64,000 nt of DNA from Cryptomeria japonica (GCF_030272615.1 NC_081409.1:912544340-912608339); one strand, 5' to 3'; positions 21,447-34,147 are shown, counted from the stretch's first letter. Notes: generated by a model not told the origin, from the sequence alone. Made by a program: numbers and translations.

Positions 21447-23143
21447 CCTTAGAGGGCTCCCTATGTATTAATTTTGTGCCATTTTATATTATGATGTGGA
21501 CACCTTCGGGTGACTTGTAGCCATATGATTTTGACATCATTGTATCATGACACTTATGATTATATATATGAGATGATTCATCTTTGCGGCAGCTATATGC
21601 ATGTGTACCTATGTGATGTATGTTTCTATGTGTTAATGCATGATATGGATGCAAATATGTACATGAGGAAATGCAATATTTTTTTTCTTTTATGTTTTAT
21701 ATGTTATGCAAATGCAAATGTGAATGTATAAAATGTAGATAAATATGATAATGCAAATGACTATTTTCATGATGAAAATGTAAAATGTGCTAACATGTGT
21801 TGTGTGTAGGATGTAATGTAATTGTGATATCTATATGTATGTATGAAATGCTTAGTATGTGGTAGTGCAGGTGCAACTACATGAAATGCAAATATTTTTG
21901 ATGTGTCATTATACTCAGTCATGTGATAGCAGGCTACACGGACTCAAGAAGGATGATGGAAGTCAATCAAGAACATGGGATGGAAGATAGAAGATATGAA
22001 AGTGAAAGAGCTTCTTGTGCGTTATCATCATTAAGCTTTATTATGGCAAAATAGGTTATGACAATAAAGGCATATGATCGACCCAGAAAGTCATTGTACC
22101 TGTTTGCATGGAGATAAGACAGTTTCAAACAAGGAATGCCCCAGTTCATGCTACTCACAGTGTCCTCATATCCTTGGACAATTCATAGCATTACTAAGAG
22201 ACAATCCACACAAACAACAAATAAAAATAGGTGACGATACCCCATCCTCGCCTTTCTAGTCAAAGACATCCTAAAGATAGAATCTCTAGTCTGAGACATC
22301 CTGGAAAAGCTAAAAGACATGTCATCAAAAGGATAAAAATCAAAAGAAAACCAAGACTCGACACCAACATCCACTATAGTCCTAAAGTTTAGTGTCTCTT
22401 GTCACTTGTATAAGCCTTATTTGATTGTGGTCACAATGTTTACTTTCACAAAAAGGATAGATAGCACTGAACCATAATGTTGTCTGAGTCTGTTGAAAGA
22501 TTTGATTTGTTGAATCCCATTGTTGCTGCTATATCTCATCTGAAGCTGACTGAATCTATGCAACTGATACTTTATTGCGGAGAAGATGAAACTTTATTGT
22601 GGATTTGCAATGCAAGTGTTGCTTTATTGTGGATTGTGCGCGGATAGACTGAAGAAAACTGGAAGAAACTCTGTGATTCTCTTAGTTCCACACCTATTAC
22701 TAGACATAGGATTTACCTTAGCCACAGATAGGAGCTGATTTATTATGGATGGAAAGGGTTCAAAAGGGATTATCATGAATGGCTAACCAATCTTAGGTAG
22801 ATAAAAAACAAGCCATGATGGGAACGGGGAAGTTTATTATGAATGGATAGGCTGTGAGTGTGTGCAAAGTGAAGGATGAAATGGAATCTTGAAGGAGGGA
22901 GGAGCAATGTCTCTACGCATGGTACTGGTGACCCAGTTTTCACCATGGTACTTGCTTAGGGTGCCACCGAAGTGGTTTTCACCATTGGACGAAATGTTTT
23001 TCTATTTTTCAATTTTTTTTGTGTTACAAGGCGCCTGTTTGCTAGGTTTTCACCAAGTAACGATTTTTTATTTTTATGATTTTTTTATATTTTTGAATTT
23101 TTTGAATTTTTTTTGTATTTTTAAATTAGGATACTCTGAAGAC
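21447..23143. other. Noncoding spacer of B with ATGCAAAT-rich part
   Basis: It separates the PMD gene and pol 3' ends, which converge. ATGCAAATGCAAATG-type repeats lie at about 21640-21900. GGTTTTCACCA-like words recur three times at about 22935-23055. No gene is recognised. Confidence 0.6.
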
Positions 23144-26100
23144 CTATGTGTAAAACCTGTGAAGGTGCATGTTGTTGATAGGATCCTCCAAAGGTTCACC
23201 CTCTGTGGTTGAGAGCTGATATGCACTAGATCCATATGCCATTGTGATGATATAAGGACCAAGCCAGTTTGGTTCGAACTTGCCCTTCTTCTCTCTGTCT
23301 TGTTGATTTTTAGGATTTTCTCTAAGAACCAAATCACCTACCTCAAATGTGCGAGGCTTGACTTTATGATTGTAACTGCGACTCATTCATTGTTGATAAG
23401 CCTTGAGATGATTAAAAGCAGTTTGTCTTTGTTCATCCAATAGCTCAAGTTCTTGTAAGCGAGAGACCTTGTAGTCTTCATCACTGATAATATTTTGCAA
23501 AGAGACTTGTAAAGAGGGTAACTCGACCTCAATAGGCAAGATAGCTTTAGCACCGTATACACGTGAATAAGGTGTAGCTCCTGTAGGTGTGCGGACGCTT
23601 GTGCGGTAAGCCCAAAGTGTGGGATTAAGTTGGATATGCCAATTGTGGTCAGCGTCGTCGACTGTCTTTTTTAGGATTTTAAGGATTATTTTATTAGACA
23701 CCTCAACTTGACCGTTACCTTGGGGGTAATGAGGTGTGGAGAAATGATGGGTAATATGGAAGCGATCATAGAGTTCACGAACATCCTGATTTTTGAAGGG
23801 ATGCCCATTATCGGTGATGATGGAAATAGGAATAGCGTATTGACAAATGATATAGTTGAGAATGAATGCAGCAATTTGTTTTCTAGTGACTTGTGTGAGA
23901 GGCATGGCTTCGATCCATTTTGTGAAATACTCTGTGGCAGTGATGATGGATTTATGACCATTGGAGGAAGGAGGGTGAATCTTGCCTATGAAATTGAGTT
24001 CCCACTGACAAAAGGGCCAAGGAGTCACAATTGGTTGAAGTTCTTGCGCTGACGCATGAATGAGGTCTCCATGAAGTTGACACTGCTTACATTTCTTGAC
24101 AAACTGATATGAGTCTTTTTCCATATTGGGCCAGTAATATCCAGTCCGGATGAGTTTCTTGGCTAAGGTAGGACCACTAGAATGTGGACCACATATCCCT
24201 TCATGAACTTCATGTAACACAATCCGAGCTTCGTTCCTTTCTAAACATCTAAGAAGAGTGCCATCTAGACCTCAACGGTATAAGATATCAACTAAAATGA
24301 TGTATCGAGATGATTGGTGAATGAAAGTGCGATGCTGGTTATTGGATAAGTCGAGAGGAAGGGTATTGTTACGAAGGTATGTGAAAATGAAACCATATAA
24401 TAGGGAATCGGGACTGACAACACCTACCATCTCAATAGGAGTGATTTCATACGAGGGAACCAAAAGGTTATCCACTAAGAACTCATAGTGGGTTTCATTC
24501 TGTGGTAGATCGATTAGGGAAGCAATTGTAGCCATGACATCCGTAACTCGATTCTGCTCTCTTGGTATCTACTCAAAGTCTAACTTCGTGAAATGTTGTT
24601 TTAGGTCATCCACCATTCTTTTGTAAGGCATTAATTTCTCATCCTTTGTTTGGTAGTCATCAGTTGCTTGATGAATTACAAGTTGAGAGTCCCCAAAAAC
24701 ATGAAGTTCCTGGATCTTCCACTGAACTGCAATCCATAATCCAGTTGTTAATGCCTCATATTCTGCTATGTTATTAGTGCAAGGAAATGATAATCGATAT
24801 GATTTTGGTATGGAATCACCTTGAGGAGTTATGAAGAGGATGCCAACTCCTGCTCCATGCTATGTGTATGAGCCGTCAAAGTATAGCTGCCAAGGCTTTG
24901 TGTGTGATATTGTCAAGATGGATTCATTTGGAAATTCTGAAGTTAGAGGAACATCATCTATCATGGGAGCACTTGCTAACTGATCTGCAATAGCTTGTCC
25001 TTTTATTTCTTTTCTGTCCACATATTCAATGTCGAATTCACTTAGGAGCATCACCCATTTGGCTAGTCACCCAGTAAGCATTGCTTTATTGAGAAGGTAT
25101 TTCAATGGATCGATCCTTGCAACCAACTTAGTTTTATGAGTTAGCATGTAATGTCATAATTTTTGCGAAGCAAAGACCACAACGAGAGATGCATGCTCAA
25201 TTGGTGTGTAGTTTAGCTCATATCCCACCAATGTGCGATTGATATATTATACTGCCTTTTCTTTGCCCTCAACAACCCATTGTGCTAAGAGTGCCCCTAG
25301 TGTTGTTGAAGTAGCTGATATGTATAGCAATAGAGGTTGATCTAGAATTGGTGGCATCAAAATTGGTGGATTTAGAAGATAATCTTGGAGTGTCTGGAAG
25401 GCCTATTGGCAATTATCATCCCATTTCAATTTGATGTTTTTGTGTAGCAAGTGCTGAAAAGGATTACATTTATCTGCAAGTTGTGCTATGAATCTTCATA
25501 TGGATTGAAGTCTCCCTTGCAAAGATCGAAGTTGACCAATATTTCTTGGTGGTTGCATCTCTAGGATGGCCTTGACTTTTGCTGGATCAGCTTCAATTCC
25601 TCTTTTTGAGACAATGAATCCCAGGAGCTTCCTGGAGGTTACTCCAAAGACACATTTCTTGGGGTTTAATCTTACTTTATATTTTTCCAACCGATCAAAA
25701 ATGACTGAAAGTATGTCCAATTGTGTATCTCTGTCTATTGATTTGCCCAAGAGGTCATCAACATAATCTTCCACAGTAACGTGCATGAGATCATGAAAGA
25801 TAGTAGTCATGGCTCTTTGATATGTAGCGCCTGCATTTTTTAGCCCAAAGGGCATGACATTCCAGCAAAAAGTTATCCAAGGACAAGTGAATGTCATTTT
25901 GTGTTGATCCTCGGATGCGATTTTTATTTGATTATAACCAGAGAATCCATCCATCAAAGATAACATCGCATGACCTATTGTGAGATCTACGATCAAGTCA
26001 ATATTTGGTAATGGAAAGTCATCCTTAGGACAAGCTTTGTTGATGTCTCTGAAATCTGTACATATTCTGATGCTACGATCTGGTTTACTGACAGGCACTA

Positions 26101-26400
26101 AGTTGGAGATCCATTCAAGATAATCAATTGGGTGTATGAATCCAACATCCAATAATTTTTCAAGCTCTGCTTTGACTAATAATGCCACTTGTGGATGCAT
26201 CTTTCTTAATTTCTGTTTCACTAGTTTTGCCCCCGGTTTAACTATCAAATGATGCATTACCAAATCCGGATCCAATCCAAGCATATCAGCGTATGACCAT
26301 GCAAAATTGATTTGTCACTTTGTGAAGAAACTTATGAACTTTGATCTTTCTGTCTCTGTCAGAGAATGTGCTAGGAATATGTTATGTGGAATTTCTTCTG
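23144..26400 (-). pseudogene. pol: Element B pol: RT, RNase H, aRNase H, integrase
   Basis: One frame on the minus strand with several stops. RT: HHLIVKPGAKLVKQKLRKM, CTDFRDINKACPKDDFPL, MLSLMDGFSGYNQI, PFGLKNAGATYQRA, catalytic YVDDLL. RNase H at about 25060-25450; second, archaeal-type RNase H at about 24560-24900 (LYFDGSYT). Integrase 23144-24220: zinc finger (HEGICGPHSSG, KKCKQCQLHG), then QWELNFIGK, SIITDNGHPF and GNGQVEVSNK, ending LHRFYT. The first catalytic position is asparagine (A has QWGLDLVGK), so even a restored reading frame would lack one catalytic acid. Stops at 23387 and others. The upstream limit is approximate. Confidence 0.87.
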
Positions 26401-27024
26401 TACCAATGTTTTTTTTTATGGTCTCCTCTACCAACATGGATGATTTTTCTTCATATGATGCTGGGAGAATGTCAAGCCTTCCATCCTCGGGTGCCTTAGA
26501 GATGTTTTCACCCTCAGATACGTCCTTTCTTTTTACTTTTTTGGGTCAGACAACTCCACAACGTGGTTTTCACCATAAGACCCTTGATTTGTTTTTATTC
26601 TTATGTTTTTGCGACTGGAAGGCCCAACACCCTCACCAAAATATGCCATGCTGTTGAGTTCTATAATGTATCCTGCCTTATGGTCCCCAAGGGGAAGGTC
26701 GTCTCATTTACCTAGATAGTCAATAAAGGCTTCATCATTTTGGAATGTGTCAAACTGTGCAGGTCCTTCATGGTCCCAGTCAATAAGTTGGTGGCGAACA
26801 AGGGGAAGGCCTTTGATGTCTTCCAAGTTAGCGAGGCTAAGAGTGAAGATGCAGTTATATTCAGGTATGTCAAGGTAGTTATTGAGGTCATCATTGGCAC
26901 TCTCCTCATTTGTCTCAATCATGAACGAATCCAAATTGTCATCACTAGTAGCGCATTCCGCGATAGGTGTTCTCATTCTTTGTGATTTCGACCTAGAACC
27001 TAGAGGCAAGGACTGTGTGGGATC
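26401..27024 (-). pseudogene. Element B polyprotein: acidic linker before RT
   Basis: The segment between the G-patch and RT. It holds an acidic stretch (about 26704-27054) including LVRHQLIDWDHEGP. This resembles the LLHPKLIDWDN segment of A (34800), which marks homologous linkers. The frame changes between about 26704 and 26400. Upstream it is interrupted by the solo LTR at 27025-27862; the frame matches again when that LTR is removed. No enzymatic function is recognised. Confidence 0.7.
27020..27024. repeat. Target-site duplication GGATC, left copy
   Basis: GGATC at 27020-27024 and at 27863-27867 flank the LTR-like segment. The element B reading frame continues across the site when one copy and the LTR are removed. 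Confidence 0.88.
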
Positions 27025-27862
27025 TATTGGCATATGCACACTCCAATGAGACATTTAATGTGATTGAAGGTTTTGTCATTGATGGCAACCTTGCAATCCT
27101 ATGGCACCGTCAAGGCATCATACCGACAAGGCATTACACCGACAAGTTAGTGCACCGACATCAGTAGATCACACTCTATACCGACACTCAGGACACCGAC
27201 ACCAAGACAGAAGAAAGGAAGTATACCGACACAGAGGCCGACAGGATTTTGTTATATTATATTTTGTTTATTATTGTAAAACTTTGTAAGCCAACTTGGC
27301 ATATTGTAAAATGACTCATATATATAAAATAGATCATTGTAGACATTTTGAAATAAGGTAAGAAAGTGAAGAAAGTAATGTATGTGAAATATTAAGGCAG
27401 ACCTATTATGCAAAATATAGGTTAAAGGGTTTATGTAAGAAGCAGAGCAACAACCGGTACTGGATCAGGCATTATAGATGCTATTGTAAAGCAGTACAAG
27501 ATATTGGATTTATATAATCCATATTGTAAGTCAGTGAGACTTCCTATTTGAGCAGTGAGCTCTAGGCAGTTGGCCTTCCTCCATGTGTAGGCCCCTATTG
27601 TAGTAATATTCTCTTATTGGCCAGTAAGTGGATATTGTGGGTCACAAATCCCACCGAGGTTTTTCCCACACTGGGTTTCCTCATTAAATCTTTGTGTTAT
27701 GGTGTGCTTTTCATGTGGATGTTCTTAATTCTATTTATTGCATTATTTCTTGCATACCGGTACACTGTTATAATATTTTCTGCATGTTTTAAGTTAAGAA
27801 ATTCTATACACCAGTTAGATACTGATTCACCCCCCCTCTCAGTATCTATGGGAATCCTAACA
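27025..27862 (+). mobile_element. Solo copia LTR (838 bp) in element B
   Basis: It begins TATTGGCAT, the usual TGTTGGCAT start with one changed base, and ends CCTAACA, like the LTR at 4632-5812. A polypyrimidine stretch (TTCACCCCCCCTCTC) lies near the end. No internal copia sequence is attached, so it is a solo LTR left by recombination between LTRs. Perfect GGATC duplications flank it. Confidence 0.88.
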
Positions 27863-28072
27863 GGATCCTCATGGGTTGTTTCTTGACCAACTTTGAATTT
27901 TTTTATAAATTTCCTCTTCTTCCGTGGGTTCACCTAGTTCTCTGAATGTCTCAATGAGTTCATAGTCACTGGAGGATTTGTCTGAATCCCATTCCCATTC
28001 ATTAGAATCTGTGGAATAGTGATTCTCTTCTTGATTTTTGGCAGCTTTGATTTGTAATGCTTCTCCTATCTT
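27863..28072 (-). pseudogene. Element B polyprotein: linker upstream of the solo LTR
   Basis: On the minus strand it encodes a Glu/Ser/Asp-rich stretch (NEWEWDSDKSSSDYE) comparable with NEYEWSLDTLSTTSS at about 35100 in A. A frame change lies between here and the TSD. It is probably a spacer between the G-patch and RT domains. Confidence 0.6.
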
Positions 28073-29431
28073 TCAAGTATTTACCTTGGAAGACATGAAA
28101 CCGAGTCCTTTAGAGCGTTCCTTTTTGAATGTCAATTCAAGTTGTAAAGGTTCAATGATGCCTTCCTTTCTTAAGCCAATAGGACTTTTGCCATCATACC
28201 CAAATTTTTGTAGGATCTTGAACCCTTTGCCATATTTTTCACATGGTATGCTGATGTGATCTTGTGTATCATTTTTAGGGTCTTTGTAAAGCATTTTGTA
28301 TAAGTCTTCTTCTTCCATTTCACCCCACTTTTTGAAGATTGTAGGATCCCATTTAAGTGTAATGATAGATACCCGCTTAGTAGGATGTGGCCGTCCATAT
28401 TCTTTTGGTGAACTCATAAATTGTTGTAAACACATGGTTTGATTCAAAGTGTATTCACCCATGCCCTTGTCCTAGAATTTCGCAATAAGCTCACCTTGTT
28501 TTGAAGTTGAAGGTTTTAATGATTCAGGATCAATGTATGTCGAAGAAGGGATAGCTTCCCTATTACTTGAAATGATCATCTCAGTTTTTGGTCTCAAGTT
28601 ATTGCAGTATATGAATGGATTAGGATCACCATTAACTGTTATTTCAACTCCATTGTGAGGAAAATTAATGCATTGGTGATATGTAGATGGGATTGCCCTC
28701 ATTTCATGAATCCAATGATGTCCTAGTAATATATTATATGTGAGATCCAGGTCTAGGACTTGACAAACCACATCCTTTGTAATTGGCCCAACTCTGAGAG
28801 GTAAGGTGACTGTGCCTTTGGATGAACACTCTTCATCATCATATGCCTTGATGGTAATTTTGTTTGTAGAATTCACAGCTTTATCTGAATATCCCAATTG
28901 TTTAATAGTGCTCAATGTACAAATGTTTATACCAGCTCCTCCATCTATCAGGACTCATTTTATTCGATGTTTGTGTATGAAGGCTTCAATGTGTAAAGGT
29001 GCATTATGTGGTTGGCTCACGGAGGCGTCATCAGCTTCTATGAATGCAAGGGAGTGTGGAATGGAAAGGTATCCCACCATGCCTTTAAACTGGTCCACAT
29101 TCAGATCAGTAGGGACATAAGTTTCTCTCAAGATTTTGTCAAGAATGGCTTTGTGTGCGGGGGATATGCGTAAGAGCTCAAGGATTGAGATAAGCGTGAG
29201 TGTCTTCCCTAACTGTTCTACAAGGTCATACTCAGGTTTGGTTGATGAGGAAGTGGTGTTTTTAGCTGGAGCACCTTGCAAGGTGAATTTATCTTGATGA
29301 GTTGTAACATTACATTCAGAGGTAGGTTTAGAAGAAGATCCAATGCCTTTTAGGACAATCTTGGGTCTTTGGGTAGAATTCTCAGGCATTTTGTCCTTGA
29401 TGATAATGGTAGAGACATAATTGTCCATCAA
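28073..29431 (-). pseudogene. Element B protease and G-patch segment
   Basis: Aspartic protease part: VLIDGGAGINICTLS around 28940, followed by ILLGHHWIHEM near 28720, the typical second block. It processes the polyprotein in active elements. A G-patch-like segment (KYGKGFKILQKFGYDGK, then GIIEPL) lies at about 28140-28240. The same frame as gag is kept; stops occur at about 28952 and 28463. G-patch domains bind RNA or helicases in other proteins; here that is only inferred. Confidence 0.82.
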
Positions 29432-29482
29432 AATGTGATTGATAGTTGAATCATAGTTATAGGATGCTCTGGTATAGTTGGT

Positions 29483-31519
29483 CTACTCATCTATGGCTTT
29501 AGCTTTTCCCTTGTCATGCTTTGGGAATGGTTCTTTAAACATTTCATGTTCTTGACTGGATGAGTGTCCTTCAATCTCAATGTCACCTCTATCAATGAGA
29601 TCTTGTATGATGTTCTTCAGTCGATGACAATTTCCTGTTTTATGTCCCTTGCTTTTATGAAATTCACAATATTCATCATCATTCCACCAATTTGGTTTGA
29701 CCTTTGGCTCATATGGAGGCAAATCTGGAATTGTTATGATTTTTTTTGCCACTAGCTTTTTGAAAACTGATTCTAGTGGTTCTCCCAATGGATTATACTT
29801 CCTTCGTGACTTTGAAGTTGTTTAACTATTCACCCAATTGTTTGTAGAGCTTGATTCGGAAAAAATGATTTTGGGTCGTACTGTATTGGCATCCACAACA
29901 CCATCATTGACTGTGTTCTTGTTTTTGTTCCAAAATCTTGGCTTGTCTTTTCCTTTATAGTCATCTTTGTTTTCCTTGAATATCTTAATGACTCCTTGTT
30001 CAATTAGGACCTTCTCTGTTGGTAAGCCTTTTTCAATGATGTCCTTGAAGGTGGACAAACAAGATTTTCCTAGGTCATAACCAATGTCTTTGTTAACATT
30101 TTGGGTGAACATTTCTACCATTTGTTTTTGTGGAATTTCACAAGAGCATCTGCTGGCTAGATTTCTCCATCTTTGTAAAAATGATTGAAAAGACTCTCCA
30201 TCCCTTTGTTTGGTGTTACACAAGGTAGTGACTGATATATCTGTCTCTATGTTGTATGAGAAATGTTGGATAAATGCCTCTGCTAGATCACCCCAAGACT
30301 TAATTCCATGTGGGAGTTGGGAGAACCATTCCATAGCTTGATCACCTAAGCTCTGTGGGAATAATCTCATCAAATATGTCTCTTCTGCTGCTACCTCAAT
30401 GCAAGCTGTGAAAAACTGTCTTATGTGTGCCTTAGGATCCCCTTTTCCTCTATACTTATCAAACTTAGGTGTCACAAAATGTGTAGGAAAAGGAGGCATT
30501 GGAATGCTCTTGTCAAATGGATAAGGACATATGTCTCTCATTGTGTATGTTGGCTTTGGTGTATTTATGTCCTCCATTTTCTTTTGTAAGTCCTTGATTT
30601 GCTGTTCCAAATTGTTCTTAGGTGGAGACCAACTTCTTGGACCATATCCCATGCTTGAACCACCAGGTGGAGGAGGAGCATGTTGCATATATGGATGATA
30701 TTGATCATACACATGTTCATATGGAGGAGGTCCATAATGATGCTACGTATATGGACCACTTGGTATAGAGTCATGTTGAGGAATGGAATATCTGCTTTGT
30801 CCATGTATACCATACTCTATAGGCATGTCATGAGTTTGTTCTAGTGTGTTGCCCCCAAATTTGACGCGGGGTTTCCCTGTGTCCAAATTTTGAACATGCC
30901 TTTGGATATCCAATTGCTTTGGTGGTTGGTCCTTAGCATTGGTATGTGATTGAGTATATTTTTCTACATAAGACTTCCATAATGGTCTGCGAAGGTGAGT
31001 ATCATATGCTTGACCATGTGTGTATGGGACCTCTGGTTTTTGAAACAAAGATGATGGTGATTCAAGCACAAGATGTGGTCCTCTATTGCCTCCACTATTA
31101 GGCCTCCTTTGATCCATGTTGAGGTGAGGTTGTTGCAAAGGTCGATTTTCCATTATTTGAGACATGTCAAAATCATGAGGGATCTTGGTACCACTTTGTG
31201 CCATCACTTGTAAGAAGTATTGTCTATCTCTCCTCATTATTTCCTCAACCGATCTATTGAAATGGGGATCCATACTGGAGTCTTCCACTTCTGCTGAATG
31301 TACTGAAATGTTGTCCATATTTTCATTGTGTGCATCATTGTTGTTTGTAGTTTTCATGTTCTCAACATTTGGAATGTTTCTATAAGCATTCATGTCGAGC
31401 AATGTGGTATGATCAGAATTGAAAAAGATATCATTGTCATACTCATAGGAACTCATGTTTGCGGACTCTTGAGCCTCTTTAGCTTCTCTCCTAGATTTTT
31501 GGGAATGGGTTTCAACCAT
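29483..31519 (-). pseudogene. gag: Element B gag
   Basis: Starts MVETHSQKSRREAKEAQ at a true ATG (31519). The N-terminal part is Asn/His/Gln-rich. The retrotransposon gag domain follows at about 30100-30500 (AMEWFSQLPHGIKSW, FIQHFSYNI, DGESFQSFLQRWRNLA). A zinc-finger-like motif near 29650-29700 has the form C-x2-H-x4-H-x4-C (CEFHKSKGHKTGNC), where the usual second cysteine is histidine. Only stops (about 30743, 29820) interrupt it, with no frameshift over 2 kb. Gag would form the particle and bind genomic RNA. Confidence 0.87.
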
Positions 31520-32012
31520 GAACTAGGTATTGACCAAGATATGCGAGACTAGATGAAAATGGAAATAGTATGGAAGACCAAGAGTTGGATGGAATGTAAA
31601 TAAATCTAAAGTTTTCTTGCAATGTCCAAAGTGTAAGACCATGTATGTATGTAGTAGAATAGGTGTGACTTCCAAAGAGATGATAGTTTCTCTTGATGAG
31701 GTAAGTTGACCTTGACTCTAAGTAAGACCAAACGAGACCCAAAGGTGATAGACCTTGATGAGGGACCACTTAGCAAAATGTTGTTGTATGTAGTATGTTG
31801 ACAAATTAAGATGAGGACAAGCAAGTGACCTTTTGACTCAAGTTGAGACAAATGTGAATGTAATGCAAGGTGTAAAGAAATGATGGACTTTGTGAAACCC
31901 AAAGACAGGTTGAATGCTAGATGAAAACCCAAAGAGATAACCTAGGAAGCTCAATAAGTCTGAAACTGACTGTTCTTGTTTGCTGGACTGTAAAAGTTTT
32001 TTCAATTTTGAA

Positions 32013-32173
32013 CACAGATGTGCCTGTATACTTCATAGACGTGGTTATATGAAATAGACACGGTTCTGTCAAACACAGACGCGTTTTTGAGATTCTGTAA
32101 ATGCAATGTTGCTCAAAAGACACAGATGCGTTTCTACCCTTCACAGACGCATTTAGATGACATAGACGTGTTT
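32013..32173 (-). repeat. Leader array of B, cluster 1
   Basis: Seven CAYAGACGCG-like motifs (plus strand) start at 32013, 32034, 32053, 32074, 32121, 32142 and 32161. Spacing is 19-21 bp with one gap of 47. Read on the minus strand, sense for gag, they are CGCGTCTGTG, as in the array at 18729. Confidence 0.8.
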
Positions 32174-32429
32174 CTGAAAATTTTGTGCAATTTTTCCAAT
32201 GTGTGAAGTTACTTGTTGTGACCAAATCTGAATGCTTGACTATTTTTCGTGACAAGAGGACACAGTGTTGATGAGGAGTCAATGTTTGCAAGTGTTTAGA
32301 CTCAAAATGACTCAAAAGAAAGTGTGTTGTTTGATGTAAAATTGTTTTGCATACACTTGAAGACACAAAAGACACAATGTTTTGATGTTTGGTCTTGAAT
32401 GTTTGATTGTTTAAAATAAGTCAAGCACA

Positions 32430-33010
32430 ATTCTTATGGTTGGCCAGGACAATAGTTGTTGATCCCACATGGGGTTTCCCCAGAGGCTACACTATTCAAA
32501 GCAGATACTTAGATGCTTGACCCCACTGGTTCCACCCTCGACACTCACTTCTCGGAGCAGCCAAGCATCAGTCCCCATGAAAAATCCCCATGGAGAACTT
32601 TGTATCTCTACTAAGAACTGTATATGTGTGGGTCGCTCCAGAGGTCCGACCTCCTGATCCAACAACTAGAAGGATTTTGGCTTCTAAAATAAAGAGGTGC
32701 TAGTAAGGGCATCCGCTTGTGTGGCCATACATGTGACACTTTCAGCTCTGTAAATACAGAAGGCTCCCCCAACCGGTAGGGGTTACACCCTACAACTGAT
32801 CAAATAAATTTGATCAAATGGGTTTATGGGGAGACATAGTGTCGATATGAACTAATCAACACACGTTATCCATAGTTTTCACCATGGATACAGTTGTTTA
32901 TAGTGGTTCGGAAGAGGTGGGTTTTCCTTGCTACCACTTGGGTTGTTCTCTCCTCACTAGTAGTCCTAATGACCACACGGGGAGACAGGCCCTCTAAAGA
33001 TTAAACAAAA
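32430..33010 (-). promoter_or_regulatory. Conserved noncoding leader block (B)
   Basis: Over 32480-32576 I count about ten differences from 39240-39336 in A, roughly 90% identity by eye. The protein-coding regions of A and B differ much more. No shared reading frame is evident. It may be an RNA structure for packaging, dimerisation or translation; that is inference. Confidence 0.65.
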
Positions 33011-33366
33011 AGAGCCTATTGCTCAAGACACAAAAAACACTAGTTCAATTTTAGTGCACCAATTGAAGTGTTTGCTAGTCTATGAAAACAAGGCACATAA
33101 AAAACCCTTGCCAAGATCCTGCAACAAAGATCTATTAGTAGTTTGGATTGTTTCAAATGATCACCCCTTCTTGCAAGCACACAAGTTAGGTAAATTTTAA
33201 ATCCAAAAGAATTTGTGAAATAGGGGCCTTCAACAAAATGATTTTGCTTTCAAAACAAGCTGCACCAATTTCGTTAAATCTGAAGATGTTAGCATAATAT
33301 AAACTAGATCTAGAATCCGAATGATGAAAAAAAATGAATCAAAGAAGCCAAAATGCAAAAACTGAA

Positions 33367-33500
33367 CATAGACGCGGTTATCAGTAACACAAATGCTATA
33401 TAAATGTGCAAACATAGTTAGATCTGACACAGATGTGGTTCCTGAACACAGACGCGACAGAAAATAAAAAACGTGATCCGAATGTACGTAGACACGAAAA
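33367..33500 (-). repeat. Leader array of B, cluster 2
   Basis: Motifs like CACAGACGCG at 33367, 33388, 33428, 33447 and 33488, on roughly the same 20-bp grid as cluster 1. Some copies are decayed. Confidence 0.65.
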
Positions 33501-33534
33501 TATCAAAATATTGTCGGAAATGTCAGATCTGCAA

Positions 33535-34147
33535 CATCACATGTCCAATAGGGTTTTGATCTCCATTGATCTTGCTTGATATATTTTCTCTCAGATTTTA
33601 TGTGCACAAGAGCTCAACAAAGAACAGAATGTGGTTGCAAGTGGGATGGCATATGAAAGTTCAAAAGCGTAGAGTAGTTGATTAATCATCGGGGCCTGAT
33701 AATGAAGGAAGCATCTCCTTATATAGAAGACACCATAAGAAATGGAGGGATAATATTGAGAGGTGTAAAAGACAAATGGTCGGCTATGATTAGAGGGTAG
33801 GTAAAAGAAACAATAAAATAATGAGAGGGTAGGTAGTGTATGAATTAAGAGATGAATGACATGTGTCATAGGTAGAAAAGGTTAATGAATTAATTAAATA
33901 CATAAAGATTTATTTAATTAATAGAAGAAGTGGGATCAATTAAATAAATAAGATATTTATTTAATTTAGGAAAAGGATAATTTAAATAAATAAAAGTATT
34001 TATTTAAATGAGAATTAAGGCTAGAAGAGGATAAATGAATTAATTAAATAAATAAATATTCATTTAATTAATAGAAGAATTAGGCTAAAGATAATTAAAT
34101 AAATAAAGTATTTATTTAATTGGATTGGACAATTTTAGGTGTCTACA
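33535..34147 (-). mobile_element. Element B 5' LTR, lacking its U5 end
   Basis: Nearly identical to 17571-18197, including a TATA box (TATATAAG, minus, 33718-33725). The remaining 148 bp of the LTR (the CCGCATACA end) and the primer site are absent at the left. The right end TGTAGACACC adjoins the CTTAT duplication at 34148-34152. Confidence 0.87.

Larger units (their letters stand above)
31520..33534 (-). other. Element B gag leader
   Basis: A 2-kb untranslated leader on the minus strand. It holds two clusters of CACAGACGCG-type motifs (32013-32173 and 33367-33500) and, between them, a block at about 32430-33010 that is highly similar to 39190-39740 in A. No primer-binding sequence like that of A is visible next to 33534, so the LTR-leader junction appears deleted or replaced. 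Confidence 0.7.
17423..34147 (-). mobile_element. Element B: Tat-type Ty3/gypsy retrotransposon inside A
   Basis: Same plan as A but a different family. 5' LTR at 33535-34147 (one end missing), leader, gag (29483-31519), protease and G-patch (28073-29431), RT-RNase H-integrase (23144-26400), an opposite-strand PMD gene (18450-21446), polypurine tract and 3' LTR (17423-18197). Length is 16,725 bp including an 838-bp solo copia LTR. It is younger than A, which it interrupts. The coding parts carry stops and at least two frame changes, and the first integrase aspartate is changed. Confidence 0.92.

Noticed and set aside
27056-27862. Solo LTR starting at TGTGATTG near 27059
   Set aside because: Gives no matching duplication; start at 27025 gives perfect GGATC flanks and restores the frame.
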